From NCBI GenBank assembly GCA_036564195.1, contig DATCLA010000022.1:1-19744 (forward strand): DNA of 19,744 nucleotides. Reading direction: 5' to 3'. Made by a program: the position numbers and the translations under genes. The DNA is from DATCLA01 sp036564195 (lineage in GTDB: Bacteria > Bacillota > UBA4882 > UBA8346). How positions within the stretch are numbered: position 1 is the first letter of the stretch; each line of letters opens with the position of its first letter. Below are positions 1 through 6,093 of the stretch, one piece after another. A model generated the notes under the pieces. That model did no database searches. It was not told where the DNA came from and saw only the letters and a program-made list of their open reading frames with translations.

Positions 1-1323
1 TCCAAAACCCACCCCTTTATTTCCAGACAGGAAATGGAGTTTATGGAGGAACAGGTTAAATGTGCCCATGATCTGTTGCATAGCGGCAAGGGCCCGGGCA
101 GCGACTTTTTAGGCTGGCTGGATTTACCGGTTAATTACGACCGGGACGAGTTTCGGAAGATTAGGGAAGCTGCCGCAGAAATTCAAGCAACAGTAGACAC
201 ACTGGTGGTAATCGGTATCGGAGGTTCATACCTGGGGGCCAGAGCTGCAATTGAACTGTTAAATCATTCGTTTTATAATCAATTAACCAAGTCGCAACGG
301 GGCTATCCAGAAATATTCTATCTGGGGCAGACGATTAGCCCGACTTATACAGCAGAGCTTTTAGAAGTACTGGCTGAAAAGAATTTTGCGGTTAATATCA
401 TCTCCAAATCCGGGACTACCACCGAACCGGCAATTGCCTTTCGCTTAATTAAGGATTTGTTAATCAAGAAATATGGAGCGGAAGGGGCCCGCCGCCGTAT
501 TTACGTCACAACGGATCGGACTAAGGGTGCTTTAAAGCAACTGGCGCAAAGTGAAGGTTATGCCCAATTTGTCATTCCGGATGATGTCGGCGGCCGTTAT
601 TCGGTATTAACTCCGGTAGGGCTACTACCAATGGCTGTCAGTGGTATTGATATCCAAGCGATGATGGACGGAGCTGCTGAAGCCCGGGAAGCATACCAAA
701 TAGACCGGCTGGCTGATAATCCGGCTTATCAATATGCCGCCGCCCGTAATATTCTTTATCGTAAGGGCAAGTTTGTGGAAATCCTGGTTAATTACGAACC
801 GGGCTTGCATTACTTTGCCGAATGGTGGAAACAACTCTATGGCGAGAGTGAGGGGAAAGATCAAAAAGGAATCTTTCCGGCAGCTTGTGACTTTTCTACT
901 GACTTGCATTCCATGGGGCAATATATTCAGGAAGGCCGGCGTGACCTTTTTGAAACTGTGCTGTGGGTGGAAAAGTCCCGGCGGAATATTACAATCCCCA
1001 CCGAGTCGGATAATATTGACGGTTTAAACTTTCTGGCCGGACAGACTCTGGAAGTAGTCAACCGGAAGGCTTTTGAAGGGACGTTGTTGGCCCATACCGA
1101 CGGCGGCGTACCCAATCTGCTGGTGACAATTGCGGAGCTTACTCCCGCTGTCTTCGGCAAACTGGTCTATTTCTTTGAAAAAGCCTGCGGAATCAGCGGT
1201 TATCTCAATGCGATCAATCCCTTTAACCAACCGGGAGTGGAAGCCTATAAGAAGAACATGTTCGCCTTACTCGGCAAGCCGGGCTACGAGGCAGAGAAGA
1301 GCAAGTTGGAAGCCAGATTATAA
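1..1323 (+). CDS. pgi: Glucose-6-phosphate isomerase, 5'-truncated by the window edge
   Basis: Interconverts glucose 6-phosphate and fructose 6-phosphate in glycolysis and gluconeogenesis (cytoplasm). The frame is open from base 1, before the first ATG (34), and the residues coded there (SKTHPFISRQE) line up with the N-terminus of Bacillus Pgi as I recall it, so the true start probably lies a few codons outside the window. Visible landmarks are the VIGIGGSYLGARAA segment, the SIS-domain phosphate loop SKSGTTTEPAIAFR, the conserved DDVGGRYSVLTPVGLLP block, the EWWKQLYGESEGKDQKG active-site region, and the C-terminal PGI signature NPFNQPGVEAYK. About 440 residues are present; the Bacillus-type enzyme has about 450. 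The gene ends in TAA and is followed by a strong terminator. Function is secure; only the start is missing. Confidence 0.96.
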   Translation, partial: SKTHPFISRQEMEFMEEQVKCAHDLLHSGKGPGSDFLGWLDLPVNYDRDEFRKIREAAAEIQATVDTLVVIGIGGSYLGARAAIELLNHSFYNQLTKSQRGYPEIFYLGQTISPTYTAELLEVLAEKNFAVNIISKSGTTTEPAIAFRLIKDLLIKKYGAEGARRRIYVTTDRTKGALKQLAQSEGYAQFVIPDDVGGRYSVLTPVGLLPMAVSGIDIQAMMDGAAEAREAYQIDRLADNPAYQYAAARNILYRKGKFVEILVNYEPGLHYFAEWWKQLYGESEGKDQKGIFPAACDFSTDLHSMGQYIQEGRRDLFETVLWVEKSRRNITIPTESDNIDGLNFLAGQTLEVVNRKAFEGTLLAHTDGGVPNLLVTIAELTPAVFGKLVYFFEKACGISGYLNAINPFNQPGVEAYKKNMFALLGKPGYEAEKSKLEARL

Positions 1324-1360
1324 GATTAATTATTATGGATCATCTAAATTATGGATTATA

Positions 1361-1404
1361 AAACCCAGGTAACCCGTATAGGGAATCGCCTGGGTTTCGT
1401 TTTT
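1361..1404 (+). terminator. Rho-independent terminator of pgi
   Basis: Perfect 9-bp stem AAACCCAGG (1361-1369) with CCTGGGTTT (1389-1397), a 19-base loop, then CGTTTTT (1398-1404). It lies 37 bases after the pgi stop and separates pgi from the downstream module. Confidence 0.85.
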
Positions 1405-1747
1405 GAGGCCATGAGTCAGGACGGTATGTACCGGATTATGAAGGAAAAAACAGCAATGATTGAAGTCAGATGGCCAATATTGTAAAATAAAACCAATGTA
1501 AAAAATGTAAAATGAAACCTAATAGTTGTGATTGTCTGGCAGAGCAGAGTGAATTTAACAAAAACGGGTCGCTTAAACGATTAGTAATTAACCAGAGCAA
1601 AGCTGAAGGAAGCTGGATTTTCAAAGCGGCGAGGATTATGGAGTATTGGATTATCGTTAATCTCAGTGTTGCCGAAGGCAAGTTGCGGAGAGAATTTAGC
1701 AGGATTAGGTTTAAACGGGTTGATACTGATTGAAGGGGGAAAGGAAG
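1405..1747. other. Gene-free stretch upstream of the injection-type module
   Basis: I see no convincing gene. A 24-codon ATG frame (1411-1485) and a 73-codon frame (1512-1733) lack family resemblance and proper ribosome binding sites. The stretch repeats near-identical scraps of the form attatggat/ggattat (also at 1332-1360), and contains a small palindrome GATTA-TCGT-TAATC near 1650. It probably holds the promoter and 5' leader of the five-gene module. Confidence 0.5.
1460..1488 (+). promoter_or_regulatory. Possible sigma-A-type promoter for the five-gene module
   Basis: TTGAAG (1460-1465), 17-base spacer, TAAAAT (1483-1488), with a TG just before the -10. It is the best candidate in the gap but leaves a leader of about 250 bases before the DUF4280 gene. 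AT-rich DNA gives such matches by chance, so confidence is low. Confidence 0.35.
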
Positions 1748-2155
1748 ATGGATGTAAAAGTTAAAATTGGATGTGGAGTTGTCCAAAGTTATGTGGTCCA
1801 AGGCGCCAAGTTGAAGTGCAGTTATGGCGATCAGGAAAGTGAGTTACAAATTCCCACTGATCATGGGATCTATATTAATGATAAGCCGCAAGCCAATATC
1901 ATGGACTTTCAACCCCAAGTTAACATCCTGCCCTTTGGACTGTGCAGTAGCCTGAACAACCCGACAGTGAAAGCGGCGACTGCGGCCAATCGGGGCAGAC
2001 TCAAGAAAATGCCCTGTGTACCAAATATTACAATGCCTTGGATCAATGGCAAATCTGATAAAGAAGTTGGTCAACAACCGGCACTGTTGAACAAGTCTAC
2101 CAACATGTGCATGTGGTGCGGACGGATTACCATCGAAGATGACGGACAGGATTAA
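1748..2155 (+). CDS. DUF4280 PAAR-like spike-tip protein
   Basis: 135 residues. Family hallmarks of DUF4280 (PAAR-like) are visible: an opening VVQGAKLKCSYG, then INDKPQANIMDFQP, VNILPFGLCSSLNNPTV, a central MPCVPN, a Trp-containing turn, and a C-terminal MCMWCGRITI. Cysteines occur in the conserved positions and recur along the chain, as in proteins that fold into a metal-stabilised cone. PAAR and PAAR-like proteins cap the VgrG spike of contractile injection systems and often carry or anchor effectors; that role here is inferred from the family and from the VgrG-like gene 2.2 kb downstream. The ATG at 1748 was chosen over an in-frame TTG at 1730 because AAGGGGG lies about 7-8 bases upstream. 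First gene of a co-directional run; 27 bases to the next. Confidence 0.88.
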   Translation: MDVKVKIGCGVVQSYVVQGAKLKCSYGDQESELQIPTDHGIYINDKPQANIMDFQPQVNILPFGLCSSLNNPTVKAATAANRGRLKKMPCVPNITMPWINGKSDKEVGQQPALLNKSTNMCMWCGRITIEDDGQD

Positions 2156-2182
2156 GAAGCTGAGGGTGAAGGGGGTTGCAAA

Positions 2183-3220
2183 ATGGCTTTTGATGAAAAA
2201 ATCATTGCTTTAATTAATGGTAAAAGGCAAGCAATGGACGCGGTAGCTCGCAACGACCAAATCACCAATTTTTTTCGTACCGGCGGGGATTGTTTAAAGG
2301 TTGACGGTGTAAGCCTAAAGTTTGAAGAAAAATCAATTTTTGATGGTCAGGTTATCCTGAAGTTGCCAACGGGGTTAGAGATTTTGCTTCCGGAAAAGAC
2401 CAGGTTAAAGTATCCTTCGGACAGCAAGCCCGACTTAATTTTGACCACCAGTGATGGATTGATTAATATAACCTTTAAACATTCCCGAATCCCCCTTGAT
2501 GAAGGGATAATGGATCAATTAAAGGATCGGATAATAATGACTATTAATAAAAAGCATTCAAGAGTTTGCTGGCAGAAAGAGGGGATTAAACAAGTTAACG
2601 GAAAGCAAATCGGTTTTTGTAATTTTATTGTCCCGACTTTGGATGGTAACGTTTTTAGCTTGATGTTCTTTGTAGAATTGAATCACCAGGCTTTAATCGG
2701 CAATATTAATGGACCGGTTAGCCTGATCGAGTATTGGCAGCCTATTGCGGATGGACTGGTGGAGAGCATTAAAATTGCCACTGAATCTGATGACATACCT
2801 TTAAAACCGCCGGTTGCAAATTTTGCAGATTATCAGTTTAAATCCGGTTTGTATGCTAGCTACCACAATAAAGAATACCAGACATTTAAGCTTGCTGATG
2901 GTAACTATCGGTTGATTTCATTTGACTCAAGGGACTTGGAAGACGGCTTCGAAAAAAAAGACGGTGTCTATAAAAAGACGGTTTCAGATGGGGAGTTGCA
3001 ATCCCTTTACGAGCTCGAAACTAAAATTATGTACCGAGGCAATATCTTTGAATTGGGAGAGGTGTGCAAAAACGAAGTCCAGTTAATCAAGAAAAAATGC
3101 GATTTTGAGTTGGCAAGACAATTACAATTGGAAAAAGACAGCTGGTCTGGAAAATATGGAAAACGGATTGCTAAAACTGAGATTGAAGACGTAATTGAGG
3201 AAAAAAGGAGTATCAAATGA
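2183..3220 (+). CDS. Two-part protein: DcrB/Eag-like N-terminal domain plus unknown C-terminal module
   Basis: 345 residues with no signal peptide or membrane segment, so probably cytoplasmic. Residues about 35-200 show the pattern of DcrB/DUF1795-type domains: a strand giving LPTGLEILLP, a serine/aspartate-rich turn, a strand block ending INITFKHSRIP, a helix with MDQLKDRI, then long beta hairpins and a final helix with EYWQPIADGLVESI. DUF1795 (Eag) proteins are known chaperone-adaptors for type VI effectors; the assignment here is by shape, not by a search. Residues about 215-345 form a second alpha/beta module starting GLYASYHNKEYQTFKL that I do not recognise; its end is rich in lysine and glutamate. 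GAAGGGGG 7 bases upstream supports the ATG. The stop overlaps the next start by 4 bases (ATGA), suggesting translational coupling. Confidence 0.6.
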   Translation: MAFDEKIIALINGKRQAMDAVARNDQITNFFRTGGDCLKVDGVSLKFEEKSIFDGQVILKLPTGLEILLPEKTRLKYPSDSKPDLILTTSDGLINITFKHSRIPLDEGIMDQLKDRIIMTINKKHSRVCWQKEGIKQVNGKQIGFCNFIVPTLDGNVFSLMFFVELNHQALIGNINGPVSLIEYWQPIADGLVESIKIATESDDIPLKPPVANFADYQFKSGLYASYHNKEYQTFKLADGNYRLISFDSRDLEDGFEKKDGVYKKTVSDGELQSLYELETKIMYRGNIFELGEVCKNEVQLIKKKCDFELARQLQLEKDSWSGKYGKRIAKTEIEDVIEEKRSIK

Positions 3221-4347
3221 CTGGAAAAGAGGCATGGGCTCATTTTATCAAAAATTACGCTGATAAGTTCAGCAGGGAGAAGCTCTTACAGCTGGAGGAT
3301 GAATACTGGTTACGCCGGGATGATTTTATTATGGATTTCTTAGAATCGTTTCGACAGATTTGTCTGAAGATCCGGAATATGCAACTAAAAAACGAAAAGG
3401 CAAAGATTAGTTGTATCACTTATTCGATTTTACGGACGGGCATCGCTGATCGCCAACCGGCGTATCTGATCGAAGCGTTTGACCGAGATTGGTTTTTGGA
3501 TTTTGTTGAATGTCATGGCAAATATGATCCGAAATGGGCGTTTTGCAACTTGTACCAGTTGGAAACGGAATTGCTGGCAAAAGCAAAATTGTACCTCGGC
3601 CAGATTAGCCGTTCCCAGATTGAACGCTATCTACTGCGGGAAGCAGGGAAGTATCATCAGTATGTCATCGGTTTTATCCGTTATGCCATGCCACAGGCAG
3701 TCCGATTACCCGAGTTTCAGGCCATCGAAACCGAAGCCAGGTTCACTGTGAGGGTTGGGGAATACCTTGATAAAAGCGAAATTGTCTATCTGGAGGATCG
3801 CCGGGTTAAAGATCCAATCGCTACTAAAGCCTGGTTGCAATCCTGCGCCGGGTTAGCTTACACCTATGAAGTCTTTGCTGATTTAGATTTATCCCAGGGT
3901 GATTATTGGGGCATCAATTTGAAATATACCAATTTACGGGGTAGTAACTTGTCCCAAAGCCGAATGCAGTTTTGTACCCTGACCGGAGCTAAACTTAAGC
4001 GGGCTTCTTTGGCAGAAAGTGATTTGAGAGAAGCGTTAATCTTTGAGGCTGACTTTGAAGAGTGTGATCTCCGCGGGGCTAATTTTAGCAAAACGGAAGG
4101 CGCAGCGGGGATTGGCGACAGGTCAAACTGGGTCAGGCCGGGTTTTGGAGCGGTCAACTTTCGCGGGGCCAATCTGGAGGGTACTAACTTCCAGGGTGCT
4201 AATCTGGGAGGGGCTGTTTTTACTGAAGCCAATTTGGTTAATGTTAATTTCGAGGGGGCCAGTCTGGAACGGGCGGTTTTTTCCAAGACAAGCAGCGAAC
4301 TTTTGAATTTAACCCCACAACAGCGGCAACAAATTGTCTGGCAGTAA
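3217..4347 (+). CDS. Pentapeptide-repeat protein with helical N-terminal domain
   Basis: 376 residues. The first ~215 residues are predicted helical with many aromatic and charged residues and no family I recognise. From about residue 225 to 355 the chain runs in A(D/N)LXX-type pentapeptides (DLSQG, NLKYT, NLRGS, NLSQS, TLTGA, KLKRA, SLAES, DLREA, then NFRG, ANLEG, TNFQG, ANLGG, AVFTE, ANLVN, VNFEG), which should fold as a right-handed quadrilateral beta helix. An insertion with SNWVRPG (about residues 300-310) interrupts the repeats. No signal peptide or membrane segment. It starts by a 4-base overlap with the preceding gene, with GGAG 6 bases upstream of the ATG. Such proteins often serve as binding scaffolds; sitting between adaptor-like and spike genes, it may be a cargo adaptor or effector partner, but that is inference. 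Confidence 0.8.
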   Translation: MTGKEAWAHFIKNYADKFSREKLLQLEDEYWLRRDDFIMDFLESFRQICLKIRNMQLKNEKAKISCITYSILRTGIADRQPAYLIEAFDRDWFLDFVECHGKYDPKWAFCNLYQLETELLAKAKLYLGQISRSQIERYLLREAGKYHQYVIGFIRYAMPQAVRLPEFQAIETEARFTVRVGEYLDKSEIVYLEDRRVKDPIATKAWLQSCAGLAYTYEVFADLDLSQGDYWGINLKYTNLRGSNLSQSRMQFCTLTGAKLKRASLAESDLREALIFEADFEECDLRGANFSKTEGAAGIGDRSNWVRPGFGAVNFRGANLEGTNFQGANLGGAVFTEANLVNVNFEGASLERAVFSKTSSELLNLTPQQRQQIVWQ

Positions 4348-4392
4348 AGTAAATTGTTTGTTGTTGAAATTAAAGAAATCGGCGGTGCGAAC

Positions 4393-6042
4393 ATGGAAAA
4401 TGCGGAAAAAGCGATTGGATTTGAAAACATTCAGATAATATCTTCATATGGGTTATCTGAACTGATGGAATTACGGCTCATCAGTAAACCAAACCATCAT
4501 ACCTGTGTACATTTTAGCGGGATAATTCCGGAGACCCAAAAAGACAGTTGTGTAACTAATGCTACCACCAACGATAAAATCGAGATCTATCAGGTCGAGG
4601 GTGACAAAAGAGTGCAGACCCTGTTTAAAGGGGTGGTTACCCAACTTTCGGTGAAGACGGTCCGGGGGGTGTATTTTTTAACGGTTGAGGCGTTATCAAA
4701 TACGTATCTGCTGGACATTAAGGTGAAAAGCCGGTCATTTCAAAATCAGCAGCTGACTTATGTTAACTTGTTTAAGGCGATTTTGGCTGATTATTCCAAC
4801 GCCGCGGTCATTGACCGGGCAACCAACGGCGCTAAGTTAAACACCTGGGCCTTACAGTTTCTGGAATCGGATTGGGTATTTATGAAGCGGTTGGCTTCAC
4901 ATTTTGGGGCGGTTTTGATTCCCGATCACACCAGCGACAACCCCCGGTTTTGGGTTGGGGTCCCGGAAGGACGGGAACGGGAGATTGAAAATTTCCATTT
5001 TGCGATTGGCAAGCGTTTGGCGGATTTTCGGACCGGTTCACAAAATTTTAAGCCGAAAGTATCCGAGATTGACTATGTCAGTTACCGGGTTGAGAGTAAT
5101 CAGGTGTTAAATGTCGGGGATCAGGTTAAGTTTCAAGGTGTCGGTTTAGTAATTGCCGAGGTTTCGGCAGCTTTTCAACAAGGGATCCTCAAGTTCGAAT
5201 ACGCCTTGGCTCTTAAAGAGGCAATCCGTCAGGACTATCAGGTTAACCGGCAGTTGGCCGGAGTTTCCCTTCCCGGGAAGGTAATTGACAGACAAAAAGA
5301 TCGACTGCGGCTGCATTTGCAGATCGATCCTCAGCAAAGTATTGAAGCTTATTGGTTTCCGTTTGCAACTCCATATACAGCCGAAGGCAATAGTGGCTGG
5401 TACTGGATGCCGGAGCTTAATGATATCGTCCAGTTATATTTCCGCGATCATTACGAGAAAAATGCAATAGTAGTCAATTCGCAGCGGCAAAATGGCGCGA
5501 CCAACTCTAAAACTGCCGTGCCGGCTGTTAAATATCTGGGAACCCCTCATGGTAAAGAACTTCAAATGGATGATGGGCAAATAAGGTTTACTGCCAAGGA
5601 GAGTTCTTCCGGTGGAATGTTTATTAAACTGGATGCCGAGGATGGCGTGGAAATTCACAGTGACCAATTGATTAACGTAACCTCCGATTCGGACATCATT
5701 TGGGATACCAAAACGATCTCAATTAAATCCGCCGAAGGGGTTTACCTGGTGTGTCAACAAAGCAGTGTCATTATTGACGGCGGAGTTGATTTCAAAGCAG
5801 AAAAGGTCCGGGTGGTAGGGTTGGTACCACCTGCGGATAATCTGGATAATTCCGACAGTAAACCGGAGCAGGAAGAAGCGACAAACAACCGGAAGGAAGC
5901 GGGGCAGCGTGAAACACAACCGGATTCGGAGGTAAAAGCTTCTGAGTTAGGGCCTAATGAAACAAGTCCGGATGATGCGGTGGTGGATGAGGATGAAATC
6001 AAGGCGGATGTTTTGGGAGCGATTCCGGTACGGGTTGGCTAA
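4393..6042 (+). CDS. VgrG/phage gpD-like spike protein
   Basis: 549 residues. The N-terminal half follows the gp27-like (phage late control gene D) plan: two beta-barrel strand sets, then ALSNTYLLDIKVKSRSFQNQ and the family motif QFLESDWVFMKRLASHFG near residue 165. Residues about 295-370 look like the gp5 OB-fold (LPGKVIDRQKDRLRLHL, then YWMPELNDIVQLYF and a final NAIVVNSQR). Next comes a beta-needle stretch (about 385-475) opening with LGTPHGKELQMDDGQIRF and continuing in alternating isoleucine/valine strands. The last ~70 residues are a low-complexity tail rich in E, D, N, Q and P. The family forms the trimeric spike of type VI and related machines, capped by a PAAR protein. The ATG at 4393 is preferred over an in-frame TTG at 4354 that lacks any binding site; even so the upstream GGCGGTG is weak. 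Confidence 0.88.
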   Translation: MENAEKAIGFENIQIISSYGLSELMELRLISKPNHHTCVHFSGIIPETQKDSCVTNATTNDKIEIYQVEGDKRVQTLFKGVVTQLSVKTVRGVYFLTVEALSNTYLLDIKVKSRSFQNQQLTYVNLFKAILADYSNAAVIDRATNGAKLNTWALQFLESDWVFMKRLASHFGAVLIPDHTSDNPRFWVGVPEGREREIENFHFAIGKRLADFRTGSQNFKPKVSEIDYVSYRVESNQVLNVGDQVKFQGVGLVIAEVSAAFQQGILKFEYALALKEAIRQDYQVNRQLAGVSLPGKVIDRQKDRLRLHLQIDPQQSIEAYWFPFATPYTAEGNSGWYWMPELNDIVQLYFRDHYEKNAIVVNSQRQNGATNSKTAVPAVKYLGTPHGKELQMDDGQIRFTAKESSSGGMFIKLDAEDGVEIHSDQLINVTSDSDIIWDTKTISIKSAEGVYLVCQQSSVIIDGGVDFKAEKVRVVGLVPPADNLDNSDSKPEQEEATNNRKEAGQRETQPDSEVKASELGPNETSPDDAVVDEDEIKADVLGAIPVRVG

Positions 6043-6093
6043 AATTCAAACATCAGGCAAAAAAAACATTCATAACTGGGGAGTGAATATTTG

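Noticed and set aside
1512..1733. 73-codon frame between pgi and the DUF4280 gene
   Set aside because: No ribosome binding site, no family resemblance, and its stop coincides with the leader of the next gene; an opposite-strand frame (1466-1801) covers the same DNA equally well.
3903..4430. 175-codon minus-strand frame
   Set aside because: It is the mirror of the pentapeptide repeats: the periodic codons keep the opposite strand open. Low-complexity product with no binding site.
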